Positions 1-8,130 of a stretch of 64,000 bases of DNA are shown piece by piece. Each line of letters starts with the position of its first letter. Position 1 is the stretch's first letter. The notes beneath the pieces were generated by a model that saw only the letters and a program-made list of their open reading frames with translations, did no database searches and had not been told where the DNA came from. The DNA comes from an uncultured Saccharospirillaceae bacterium (GTDB lineage: Bacteria > Pseudomonadota > Gammaproteobacteria > Pseudomonadales > Oceanobacteraceae), in assembly GCA_947499545.1 (NCBI GenBank), contig CANMOZ010000013.1, forward strand, positions 1 to 64,000. The letters are read 5' to 3'. Made by a program: the position numbers and the translations under genes.

Positions 1-12
1 GACGTTGCGTTC

Positions 13-390
13 GTGATGATGCAGCTTGGTGAGTTTCAGTTTTCCATTGCGTCGGCGGCTTATCAAAGTTTGCAGCGTAAAACCCAGTACGCCTGGCAAA
101 GCCAAGATCGACTCAATAATCACAGCGCCTGGCAGTACACCGCAAAACCTCAAGAGAGCTTGCAGCTTGATGGGGTGATTTATCCCCAGCACAAAGGAGG
201 GGCGCGTCAGATTGAAACCCTACGCGAGCAGGCGGCTTTGGGTGAACCACTGATTCTGGTCGACGGCATGGGGTTGGTGCATGGCCAGTGGGTCATCCTC
301 TCAGTCGAAGAAACCCAAAGCACCTTTAATCCCATTGGCATGCCGCTCAAGCAAACCTTCAAGCTGGAATTAAAACGTTATGGAGACTGA
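13..390 (+). CDS. U: P2-like phage tail protein gpU
   Basis: This 125-residue protein resembles the gpU family of P2-like phages, which takes part in tail assembly at the tail terminus. The N-terminus begins with three methionines followed by QLGEF, as in P2 gpU, so the GTG at position 13 (followed by two ATGs) is a reasonable start. It lies directly upstream of gpX and gpD, overlapping gpX by 11 bases, the usual late-operon packing. The rest of the prophage lies outside the window to the left. It is somewhat shorter than P2 gpU. Family assignment is from motif recall and gene order, and both agree. Confidence 0.8.
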   Translation: MMMQLGEFQFSIASAAYQSLQRKTQYAWQSQDRLNNHSAWQYTAKPQESLQLDGVIYPQHKGGARQIETLREQAALGEPLILVDGMGLVHGQWVILSVEETQSTFNPIGMPLKQTFKLELKRYGD

Positions 391-592
391 GGAATACACA
401 TGCATTCAAGGCGACGTGCTCGACCAAGTGATTTTAAACCACTACGGGCAATGCTCGGGTGAGCTGCTGCTACAAGTGATGCGGCTCAACACCCACTTGT
501 TAGCACTCGATGTTCTGCCACTGGGCACCAAGGTCAAACTGCCCAAGCTGGAAATCTCTAATGTGATCGAAGAGGAACAGCTATGGGATTGA
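380..592 (+). CDS. X: P2-like phage tail protein X (LysM-like)
   Basis: A 70-residue protein of the tail protein X family, a LysM-like module that helps attach or assemble the tail of contractile-tailed phages. Visible features are the family pattern GDVLDQVILNHYG near the N-terminus and a C-terminal VKLPKL segment typical of LysM-like repeats. It overlaps gpU by 11 bases and gpD by 10, so the three genes are probably translationally coupled. Length is normal for the family. Confidence 0.8.
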   Translation: METEEYTCIQGDVLDQVILNHYGQCSGELLLQVMRLNTHLLALDVLPLGTKVKLPKLEISNVIEEEQLWD

Positions 593-1578
593 AGCCTGCT
601 TTTGAGATCACTGCCAACGACAAGGATATTACCGAAGCCATTCAGAAGCGTTTGATTAGTTTGCGAGTCACGGATCAATCAGGATGGGAGTCAGACGCCT
701 TGGAGGTGGTGCTAAGCGACGAGAACTGTGGAACGCCTCTAGCCCTGCCAACTACAGGCGCCGAACTCAATTTAAAGTTAGGTTATGAAAGCGCCTTGCA
801 CCGTTTCGGTTTGTATATTGTTGATGCGATTGAGTTAAGCGGCCCACCGAATCAAATCCGTATCCAAGCCAAAGCAGCCCCGCAGGATGCTACACCCAAA
901 GGCAAAACCAGCTTAAGAACTCAAAAGACCCGCTCATGGGAAGCCGGTACAACGCTGCAAACCTTGGTCGGTCAGATTGCCAATGAGCATGGGTTAGAAC
1001 CTGCGGTAGGCCAGTCACTCAAAGCAATCACCTTACCTCACATCGATCAGGTCAATGAGTCGGATATAAATCTGCTTACCCGCATCACCAAAGATTACGA
1101 CGCTCTAGTAAAGCCTGTCGCCGGGAAACTGGTTGTCACCAAGCGAGCAGAATCGAAAAGCACCCGAGGCCAAGACCTCAAGCCCATCACCTTAAAGGGC
1201 TCTGAGATTACTAATTGGCGCCTCAATATCCGAAAGCGTGAACCCGCTACTTCTGTGGTTGCTGTTTATCGAGACCTTAAGCAAGCCAAAGACGTTGAAG
1301 TGGTCATTGGGGATGGCGAACCCGTAAGACGACTCAAGCATCAATACGCCGACGAAGCCAGTGCAAAAGAAGCCGCGCAAGCGGAACTCGACAAAGGGCA
1401 AAGATCAGAGCGGACCCTATCAATTAGTCTACCCGGCCAAGCCAATATCCGAGCAGAACGGAAGCTAATAATAGAAGGAGTCAGAAACCACGTTGACGGT
1501 GAGTGGCTAGTCAATCAGGTCGAGCATAGCCTTGAGAGGGGTGGGTTTAAAACCAAGTTTACAAGTAGAAAACAGTGA
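583..1578 (+). CDS. D: P2-like phage late control protein gpD (tail)
   Basis: A 331-residue member of the phage late control gene D family, a tail hub/baseplate protein of P2-like myophages and related to VgrG-type hubs. Recognisable parts are the N-terminal segment with SLRVTDQSGWESD, a middle region with SDINLLTRITKDYDALVKP, and the C-terminal VDGEWLVNQVEHSLERGGF, all characteristic of gpD. The gene ends the visible tail operon, as it does near the end of P2. Positions 1036-1119 and 1436-1560 are repeated, diverged, in a relic about 1.1 kb downstream. Confidence 0.88.
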   Translation: MGLKPAFEITANDKDITEAIQKRLISLRVTDQSGWESDALEVVLSDENCGTPLALPTTGAELNLKLGYESALHRFGLYIVDAIELSGPPNQIRIQAKAAPQDATPKGKTSLRTQKTRSWEAGTTLQTLVGQIANEHGLEPAVGQSLKAITLPHIDQVNESDINLLTRITKDYDALVKPVAGKLVVTKRAESKSTRGQDLKPITLKGSEITNWRLNIRKREPATSVVAVYRDLKQAKDVEVVIGDGEPVRRLKHQYADEASAKEAAQAELDKGQRSERTLSISLPGQANIRAERKLIIEGVRNHVDGEWLVNQVEHSLERGGFKTKFTSRKQ

Positions 1579-1585
1579 TAAGTTC

Positions 1586-2536
1586 TCAATTGTACTTAAT
1601 TTTAGAAAACCGCTTTATGGTCTCGTCAAGACCATGACGATGAATACTCTCCGAAATAATAGCACGATTATTTTTAACTAAACCCTTTCCACCTATCATG
1701 GCATCATACATATACCATGAGCCATCTCGCTTCTTGTAGAACATAAAATTCAACTCTACTTGTGACCCATCGTGTATATCAATAGTATGGGAATACACCC
1801 GTGCTTTGCTTCCTTTCTTATTATACTGTGTCCTTGATACCGTCACTCCTTTATTAGGAGACATGAATACCCTTGAAAGAAGGTCTACATATTGACTTGC
1901 TAAAATAATGGTAAGTTCTTCTTTTTGTTGAGGGCTTGCTGACTCCCAAGATTTTTTTCCTATAGATAGCTTTGCAAACAATTCTTTATCTAATGGAGGT
2001 AGCATATATTCACTTGCTAGCTCAAACGGATCTCTACGGCTCTCATATTCAGCGTCCTCGATTTTAGCTATGTTGCTTATCAATCCGTCAGTGGCGTATT
2101 TAATTATTTTATCTGGAGCCATGTTACGTATATCTTTAAGTGATTTTCGATATATTTCTGTATCCCAGAATTTTTTATTGTTTTTTTCTTTTAGATTTTC
2201 ATCTACCAATGATAGGTCCATTTCATCTTCATGAGTTTCTGTCGAAACTGTTGCATTGCTAACGTCGTAGCTTTTTGAAACCGACTGGGAGTCATTAGGG
2301 TTAGATAGTGCTTTTTGTATAATTTTCTTTTTGAAGCTCTTTGCATTGTTGTCAGGTTTCGAGTCAATGGGCTCTGGGTTTGGCCACTGCCCATTTTCAT
2401 TTGAGCTGAGTTCGACACTCACTTCTTCGATAGACTCATCATCAGCATAATCTAATATCATTGAAAGCAATAGAGAGCCAACAATAATAAAAAGACACAT
2501 TGCAGACATAGTCTGAATGGTTAAAAGAACTCTCAT
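1586..2536 (-). CDS. Membrane-anchored MlaC/Ttg2-like protein in prophage
   Basis: A 316-residue protein with one membrane segment (about residues 9-29), then a polar linker to about residue 130, then a domain resembling MlaC (ABC toluene-tolerance auxiliary family), the periplasmic phospholipid carrier of the Mla system. Family-like features are LPPLDKELFAKLSIGK, SPQQKEEL, and a C-terminal W-x-x-YD-x-x-x-x-GKGLV followed by a helix ending GLDETIKRF. MlaC proteins normally have a cleavable signal peptide and sit in an mla operon. Here the protein looks anchored and stands opposite to the tail genes, 7 bases after gpD. The start has an AAGG ribosome site about 10 bases upstream. Phage-cargo status and function are inference. 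Confidence 0.7.
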   Translation of the reverse strand: MRVLLTIQTMSAMCLFIIVGSLLLSMILDYADDESIEEVSVELSSNENGQWPNPEPIDSKPDNNAKSFKKKIIQKALSNPNDSQSVSKSYDVSNATVSTETHEDEMDLSLVDENLKEKNNKKFWDTEIYRKSLKDIRNMAPDKIIKYATDGLISNIAKIEDAEYESRRDPFELASEYMLPPLDKELFAKLSIGKKSWESASPQQKEELTIILASQYVDLLSRVFMSPNKGVTVSRTQYNKKGSKARVYSHTIDIHDGSQVELNFMFYKKRDGSWYMYDAMIGGKGLVKNNRAIISESIHRHGLDETIKRFSKIKYN

Positions 2537-2681
2537 AAAATGTAACCTTCTAGACTGACTAATTCCGATTGAAAGTGAAAGTATTTGCCAACCAACTTTT
2601 GCCTGCTACCAAATCCAGCTACATATACTATCCATTATTGCCTTAATTTTCTCATGATTTATAAAAACTTTGTATGCAAAC

Positions 2682-2920
2682 ACATACAATACATTGAGTA
2701 GGTCAAAGAGTCGGATATTATTCTGCTCACCCGAGTCACCAAAGAATACGACGCTCTAGTCAAACCCGTCGCCGAGAAAGCCAATATCCGAGCAGAACGA
2801 AAGCTCAAAATAGAAGGGGTCAGAAACCACGTTGACGGTGAGTGGATAGTCACTCAGGTCGAGCATAGCCTTGAGAGGGGTGGGTTCAAAACGAGCTTGG
2901 TTTCTGGGTTCGTGGCTTGA
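2682..2920 (+). pseudogene. Relic of a second phage gpD gene with internal in-frame deletion
   Basis: From the ESDI motif to a TGA at 2918-2920 this stretch encodes a shortened, diverged copy of the C-terminal part of gpD. The part matching 1036-1119 is joined directly to the part matching 1436-1560, so about 316 bases are missing, yet the reading frame is kept across the junction. A TAG lies just upstream of the homologous frame and there is no start codon. Many differences from the intact copy are conservative (I to V, D to E), so it looks like a remnant of a related phage rather than a fresh duplication. Confidence 0.8.
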
Positions 2921-3024
2921 TGGTTGGTGTGCAGCCCTAATCAATGTGTACAAGTATGTGTACATAATTCACATCAATTTATATAAATGCAATAAAAACA
3001 AGTACTTATAAATGTAAAAATGTC

Positions 3025-3255
3025 ATGATCAGTGACATTACCTCTACGGAATTATTACCAAACGTCAACATTGGTGATCGTTTCCACGTGCAGCATGAAA
3101 GCCTAGCCAGCAAAGTAGAACCCAATGAATGCTTTCGGGTGGCGGATGTTGAACACCACTATGTCGCAACATTCGCGCAGGAAGGGGATGAAAAGCCGTC
3201 CGTTTCAGGTTACGTTTATTTACTGGTCGTGACGCTCGAAAAACGACAAAAGTGA
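3025..3255 (+). CDS. Small hypothetical protein
   Basis: A 76-residue protein of unknown family. It is soluble, with no signal peptide or membrane segment. The sequence has alternating hydrophobic residues (RFHVQH, FRVADVEHHYVATF, YVYLLVVTLE), suggesting a small all-beta fold. It lies at the presumed right edge of the prophage, after the gpD relic. No clear Shine-Dalgarno sequence precedes the ATG, so coding status is uncertain. Confidence 0.4.
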   Translation: MISDITSTELLPNVNIGDRFHVQHESLASKVEPNECFRVADVEHHYVATFAQEGDEKPSVSGYVYLLVVTLEKRQK

Positions 3256-3451
3256 ATCGCAGCACGGTATCCATATTCGTCAATACCGATAAATACTGAA
3301 TATCTGTTCACAGAAGCGATGCAAACCTGAATGGACTGAAACAAGGCGGTGGGAATTCTAACAACCGTCCTACAATTCTTAGTGTGAATATCGTCTAGAC
3401 GGTTCTAGTCTTTTCTAAGCGAATGGCGGATAGCATTCCAAGAGGCTAGCA

Positions 3452-4024
3452 ATGTATTCATCTGCTCAAAATTTAGTAAAAAAACTACACGATGAAGAAG
3501 CCGACCACCCTAGTGTTCTGGAAGAACACCTTATTGAGCCAACCTTTGGACAGCAGCATCGAACTTCATTTAGGGAATTGGCGCTCAAATACTACATGTC
3601 AGGGAACGAATCAATTTATAGGGTGATTAATCGCAGCAAGGAAGAAGAATACATTGCTAGCTTTCGTTCAGCTTGTTACTTGTACCAATTGTGTATCGAG
3701 TTAAAGCTTAAGCACATTTTAAATGAGTATATCTATCAACATCATACTCATGATTTCAGGCAAATGATCCTTGGTCTGCAGCAGCTATGGGATTCTGTTA
3801 GAGACCAAATTCACGAAGAGCATTTTGATTATCGGTTAAGCGATCATGAACAGCGCTTTATTACCTCTTTTATGCATCGTTTGGATCGAGTGCGAGAAGA
3901 ATTAGAAAAAGCAGAGAACCCAGAAGATTATAAGCGTTGGGTCGGCTTTGAAGGGAATTTTTTTCGAGAAGCTAGTGTGATGAAAAACCATATGGAACAG
4001 GTATGGCATTTCCTTAGTCGCTGA
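3452..4024 (+). CDS. Hypothetical helical protein
   Basis: A 190-residue protein I do not recognise. It is soluble, strongly charged and predicted by eye to be nearly all helix, with many E, H, R and Q residues, no signal peptide and no membrane segment. It has several aromatic-rich stretches (YYMSGNES, YLYQLCIELKLK) and ends in a helix MKNHMEQVWHFLSR. Its uninterrupted length and normal composition support a real gene. It stands alone, with about 195 non-coding bases upstream and a pilin-like gene downstream on the same strand. Confidence 0.6.
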   Translation: MYSSAQNLVKKLHDEEADHPSVLEEHLIEPTFGQQHRTSFRELALKYYMSGNESIYRVINRSKEEEYIASFRSACYLYQLCIELKLKHILNEYIYQHHTHDFRQMILGLQQLWDSVRDQIHEEHFDYRLSDHEQRFITSFMHRLDRVREELEKAENPEDYKRWVGFEGNFFREASVMKNHMEQVWHFLSR

Positions 4025-4111
4025 TTATTACCCCTTTTTCATTGTAGTGACTGCATACCAACTTCAAAAATTCAATAAAACCCTAAACTATTATTGAAAC
4101 CATTGGTGTTG

Positions 4112-4639
4112 ATGAGCATGTCATATTACAGCAAAGGGTTCACCCTTATTGAACTCATCATTGTGATTATAATTCTTGGTGTTTTGGCTGCTGTCGCCAT
4201 TCCACGGCTATGGGATGGTAGCAGCGCCGCCTATCGAGCCACCATTGAAGGCGCCGTGGGTTCTATTCGCACAGCCGCAGAGATATTTAAATCCAATATG
4301 CGCGTCAATGGGATTCCAATTCAGCAAGAGGTCACACTAGACGGTATTACAGGTGGCTGGGGGCAACCCTACGCCGCAAGTATGAATCCAGGTGTTAGCA
4401 TGGGATACTCAACCCCACCTGAGATATTTAAAGCCGCAGGATTAGTCGCCGATGATTGGGCGTATCGTATTTACGTTTTGGCCACGTACCGAGTGGTTGC
4501 AACTCCAAAAGGTAAATTGGATCAGGCACAGCCCTCTCAAACGGCCGTCTTTGCAACCAACTGTTATTTTCACTACATTTGGAATTCATCCGACCTTACT
4601 TACAGTCCAGTGATTGAAGTTGAACTCTCAGGGTGTTAG
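4112..4639 (+). CDS. Type IV pilin-like protein (prepilin)
   Basis: A prepilin with a short leader ending in glycine followed by FTLIELIIVIIILGVLAAVAIP, with Glu at mature position 5, the classic PilD cleavage and N-methylation motif. The C-terminal domain of about 140 residues has two cysteines near the end (CYFHYIW and the terminal GC) that could form the D-loop disulphide. ATG at 4112 or 4118 is preferred to a TTG at 4094 because the leader is then of usual length. There is no strong ribosome site. No pilus assembly genes are nearby, so it is an orphan pilin or minor pseudopilin; which pilus or secretion system uses it is not visible. Confidence 0.8.
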   Translation: MSMSYYSKGFTLIELIIVIIILGVLAAVAIPRLWDGSSAAYRATIEGAVGSIRTAAEIFKSNMRVNGIPIQQEVTLDGITGGWGQPYAASMNPGVSMGYSTPPEIFKAAGLVADDWAYRIYVLATYRVVATPKGKLDQAQPSQTAVFATNCYFHYIWNSSDLTYSPVIEVELSGC

Positions 4640-4753
4640 AGTTCCTAACTAACTAACTTTCTTGAAGGCTGTGAGCAAAAAGAACGCTTCGATAAGTTTC
4701 TACAAACAAAAAGCATCAGATCGTAATACAGTGTTGAGTAGGTAAAATAATTA

Positions 4754-5551
4754 ATGGTTAATATAAATAGTACGTATGCACAAGCAATTACATTTAACAA
4801 GCGAATTCGTTTTCTCGTGCTGCATTATACAGCCCAAAATTTTGAAACGTCATTAGAGCTGCTTACAAAACGGGTCAGCGCTCATTACCTTGTTTCATTA
4901 AATAGAGATGATGATCCTAGCTATCCTTTTGAACAAGCGCAGATTTTCAATCTCGTTGATGAACAAGATCGAGCATGGCATGCTGGTGTAAGCAACTTTG
5001 GAGGTCGGTCTAATCTGAATGACACATCAATCGGTATCGAAATCGTTAATTTAGTTCAAAGTACCGACCACTTTCTACCTTATCCAGATTATCAAGTACA
5101 CTTGGTGTCTGACCTTTGCAAAGATATCTTGAAACGAAATCCCGACATTACGCCCGATCGAGTCTTGGGTCATTCTGATATAGCCCTTGGCCGTAAGTCA
5201 GACCCAGGTCCTTTGTTTCCATGGAAAGCACTTTATGATCGGGGTGTTGGCGCCTGGTTTGAGCAATCCGATGTCGATTTCTATCAAAACCTGATAGAAG
5301 CAGGGCGGCTCAATAAAGTCGATGCCCTAAAGAAAATAGAGGAGTACGGTTATCCTTTGGTCGATACGGAATCCAATGATCAGGCATTAGAAACAGTCAA
5401 TAAGAAAATGATTGAAGCATTTCAGATGCATTTCAGAGCATCTTCATACAATGGAATACTGGATCATGAAACGGCAGCGATTATGTTTGCGCTCTATGTG
5501 AAATACAAAGCAAAGCCAGATGATGCTCTGGTACGACTGAAAAACCAATAA
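4754..5551 (+). CDS. N-acetylmuramoyl-L-alanine amidase, AmiD/AmpDh type
   Basis: A 265-residue zinc amidase of the Amidase_2 family that cleaves the bond between N-acetylmuramic acid and the peptide stem. The zinc ligands are visible as His24 (LHYT), His140 (GHSDIA) and Asp150 (SDPGPLFPW), with the spacing seen in E. coli AmiD (His35, His151, Asp161). A Glu in SIGIEIVNL matches the catalytic position. The C-terminal 90 residues resemble a helical peptidoglycan-binding region. Unlike AmiD it has no lipoprotein signal and no signal peptide, resembling P. aeruginosa AmpDh3. It could recycle muropeptides or be exported by another route. Confidence 0.88.
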   Translation: MVNINSTYAQAITFNKRIRFLVLHYTAQNFETSLELLTKRVSAHYLVSLNRDDDPSYPFEQAQIFNLVDEQDRAWHAGVSNFGGRSNLNDTSIGIEIVNLVQSTDHFLPYPDYQVHLVSDLCKDILKRNPDITPDRVLGHSDIALGRKSDPGPLFPWKALYDRGVGAWFEQSDVDFYQNLIEAGRLNKVDALKKIEEYGYPLVDTESNDQALETVNKKMIEAFQMHFRASSYNGILDHETAAIMFALYVKYKAKPDDALVRLKNQ

Positions 5552-5618
5552 TAGGATTGTAGCTACCTTTCCAACTCAGGTTGCTAATCATATGGATCGT
5601 GTTTTTCTTTGCCGAAAA

Positions 5619-5645
5619 AGGCTTCTTTTTCTTTTAAAGAAGCCT
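5619..5645. terminator. Hairpin downstream of the amidase gene
   Basis: A perfect 10-base inverted repeat (5619-5628 with 5636-5645) encloses a 7-base loop. On the plus strand it is not followed by a T run; on the minus strand four Ts follow. It lies between the amidase gene and the cytochrome lipoprotein gene, so it probably ends the amidase transcript or blocks read-through in either direction. Confidence 0.45.
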
Positions 5646-5714
5646 AATGAAAACCCTTGGGCACTGAGCTTGCTTATCCAATGTTCACTTTGTTAAAAAC
5701 ATTGGGGGATAAAC

Positions 5715-8000
5715 ATGCGACCAATACTATTGGTGGCCTGCTGTATTGCGCTCAGCGCTTGTCGGTTACCTGGTGAATTTCCAACACCAGAAAACAAATG
5801 CCATTTTGATGCTGAATTAGAAACCAGACGACAACTCTCTGCAATCACTGAATCGACGCCGCTCATTGAGTCTATTTTTGTGAATGGTGAATTACGTTGG
5901 CAAGCAGACCATCCAACGTCTTTACAGCTCCAGCCAGAAGATGAAATCACGCTTATTGGTCAGCACTTTGGGCAAGGTCCCCATATTGATTTTTCTAAGA
6001 TTATGATTGGCAATGCACGAGTACTCGAAGAAGATTTAAAAATGTACGTGCAAAAAATGGCTATTAAGGAACAGGTCAATTATGAAACACCAGAATTACA
6101 TGATGAATGGCTTAGTGATATTCAAGAATGGCATGATAATCGAGTACGCTTTAAAGTGCCTTTGCATGCGCAAACGGGGTCTCTAAGATTACAAGTTCAA
6201 AAAAGGATTCGTTACAACAAATCACTTATGGATCAACAGCAACCACACCTAGTCGTCGACGCACAAGAAAAACGTGTGATTGACGCAGATGACCAATTCG
6301 AATACGAATGCGATGTTGTTTCGGTCTTGGGTGAACCTCGCTGGACACAAGCCATTCCAGTAAAGATCAACAACCCCAAGTTACCTGATTTAATTGCACA
6401 AGGTGAAGCCGCATTTTGGGCCTACGATTACAACATCGGCCTTGCCCATAGTGTTCGAAGGCTGGATTGGAACGCTATCTTTGCAAAAAAAAGCTATGAC
6501 CCTGTTACCAAAACTATGGCAACCGATTTAAAAACCTTATTTGGTGCCTTTGCTACCTTGCCAGGAGAAGTGCCTGAGGTAGCCGTTAAACCCTATTATT
6601 TTGCACCCTATCCAATGCCTAACCCCATTCCTGGTCATTTAACACGAACGCCCCAAAAACGTTCGGGTATGACTCGTAACTCCGGGTACGCAGGCTATCG
6701 TTCAGCAGAATCCAGCCACCCTTACCAAGGCGATGGTGAATGGATTGGTTTTAATTGTGCCTCCTGTCACGGTTATCGTATTCAATACGAATCCGCTCCT
6801 GGACAAATGACTACTAAAATATTCCCTGGTTTACCTAACCCTTATTGGTCGATGAAGTGGTCTGTTTTACAAAACAATAATGAGGCTTTTGTGGGTATTT
6901 ATGGCAATGAACCGGCTCCAGAATGGGCACCGATGCCTGGCAGAATTGCTAAAGATATGCTGATTTATCACATTCCGAACGGCGTTGGTGAACATAACAT
7001 TGTGCGGAATAATGGCGAGGGCAGCTTAACGGACAATGACTATCAATTTTCGCCCATTGCCATTCCTAACGTCACTTACCATTTACCCATTCGTCGATCT
7101 CTCTCTCATACGGAAAGTTACGTTGGTTTCGAGGGTTCTTATATCCATTCAGAAGAACCCGATGGAGCGATGGGGAGCATGAAAGCCGACTGGTTAAAGG
7201 CCTTAACGGCTTACATGAGCGTACTTGATCAAGATGATGGTCTCTTACAACGCATTGGCATGTATCGAGATTTACATGCACGCCAGCGTTTCTCGACTTA
7301 TGGCATACCCAACAGCATTCAAGAGGGGCACTTCGTGCAATTTGGGTGGCAACAGTTTCCAAAGTTGGTTACTCAGGTGAAAACGGGCAAAGCTATTTTT
7401 AAGCGTGACTGTGCCAGCTGTCACAATGATGGTTTTAACGCTTACACTAACGAGCAGATGTATCCTTTATCTGAAGTGGGGCGTTTCTTTTCTCCTACGA
7501 TTTACCAGCGTGAAACTCAATCCATTCGTGTTGCATATTTGCGTAACCTTTACTGGTTGCAACACCGAGGCTTACTCAGTGATGGGCACGTGGCAACTCT
7601 AGGGGATTTAGTCAACCCTGAACGTTGCAGCCCCGGGTCGGATCTTTACAAAGCTTACTATGAACTGCACCCATCAACCCCACCTGCTTGGCGCCCTGAT
7701 TTTCCATCCCCATACCCTTCGACGAATACACGTGGCGATGTGTTTAGAGTACCTAAATCGCCGATTACAACGGCTTTAGGGCGTGAACGTAATCGCTTTA
7801 TTGAGCGCCATCCGTACTTCACGGAAGTCTCTTGGGATAAAGAGCATTATTATTGGGATTATCAAAAAATGCGTGCAGCGCTTGGGCCTAAAGAGCTTAA
7901 GACCGATAACCCCATTGGTTTGCCTGCCACACCACATCCTTGGTGCGCAAAAAAGTCTGAAGACGTAGAAGCGCTGGTCGCCTATCTGTTAACGCTTTAA
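5715..8000 (+). CDS. Lipoprotein with TIG-like domain and two cytochrome c haem sites
   Basis: A 761-residue secreted lipoprotein. The signal peptide ends in a lipobox LSAC at residues 13-16. Residues about 45-165 resemble an IPT/TIG beta-sandwich (QPEDEITLIGQHFG followed by RVRFKVP and GSLRLQVQ). Two covalent haem motifs CxxCH are present, at Cys348-His352 (CASCHGY) and Cys566-His570 (CASCHND). The C-terminal part has LRNLYWLQHRGLLSDGHVATLGDLV, similar to the peroxidase/di-haem cytochrome LRN...DG...TL pattern, and ends with a typical cytochrome helix (EALVAYLLTL). It is probably an exported redox protein anchored in a membrane. Substrate and electron partner are unknown and no partner genes are adjacent. 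Confidence 0.8.
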   Translation: MRPILLVACCIALSACRLPGEFPTPENKCHFDAELETRRQLSAITESTPLIESIFVNGELRWQADHPTSLQLQPEDEITLIGQHFGQGPHIDFSKIMIGNARVLEEDLKMYVQKMAIKEQVNYETPELHDEWLSDIQEWHDNRVRFKVPLHAQTGSLRLQVQKRIRYNKSLMDQQQPHLVVDAQEKRVIDADDQFEYECDVVSVLGEPRWTQAIPVKINNPKLPDLIAQGEAAFWAYDYNIGLAHSVRRLDWNAIFAKKSYDPVTKTMATDLKTLFGAFATLPGEVPEVAVKPYYFAPYPMPNPIPGHLTRTPQKRSGMTRNSGYAGYRSAESSHPYQGDGEWIGFNCASCHGYRIQYESAPGQMTTKIFPGLPNPYWSMKWSVLQNNNEAFVGIYGNEPAPEWAPMPGRIAKDMLIYHIPNGVGEHNIVRNNGEGSLTDNDYQFSPIAIPNVTYHLPIRRSLSHTESYVGFEGSYIHSEEPDGAMGSMKADWLKALTAYMSVLDQDDGLLQRIGMYRDLHARQRFSTYGIPNSIQEGHFVQFGWQQFPKLVTQVKTGKAIFKRDCASCHNDGFNAYTNEQMYPLSEVGRFFSPTIYQRETQSIRVAYLRNLYWLQHRGLLSDGHVATLGDLVNPERCSPGSDLYKAYYELHPSTPPAWRPDFPSPYPSTNTRGDVFRVPKSPITTALGRERNRFIERHPYFTEVSWDKEHYYWDYQKMRAALGPKELKTDNPIGLPATPHPWCAKKSEDVEALVAYLLTL

Positions 8001-8024
8001 CCCCGTTGATGTATGCGTTCAAAG

Positions 8025-8057
8025 CGTTTAAAGGCTTCCACTCGAAGCCTTTAAACG
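8025..8057. terminator. Bidirectional hairpin between convergent genes
   Basis: A perfect 14-base inverted repeat (8025-8038 with 8044-8057) has a 5-base loop. It sits between the cytochrome lipoprotein gene and the convergent diguanylate cyclase gene. No long T run follows on either side, so termination strength is uncertain. Confidence 0.5.
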
Positions 8058-8130
8058 TTCATGGCGAATGAAGAATGACATAACAAACTTGAACATCATT
8101 ATCTAAATGAAAAAATAAGCGTTCTTTCGA

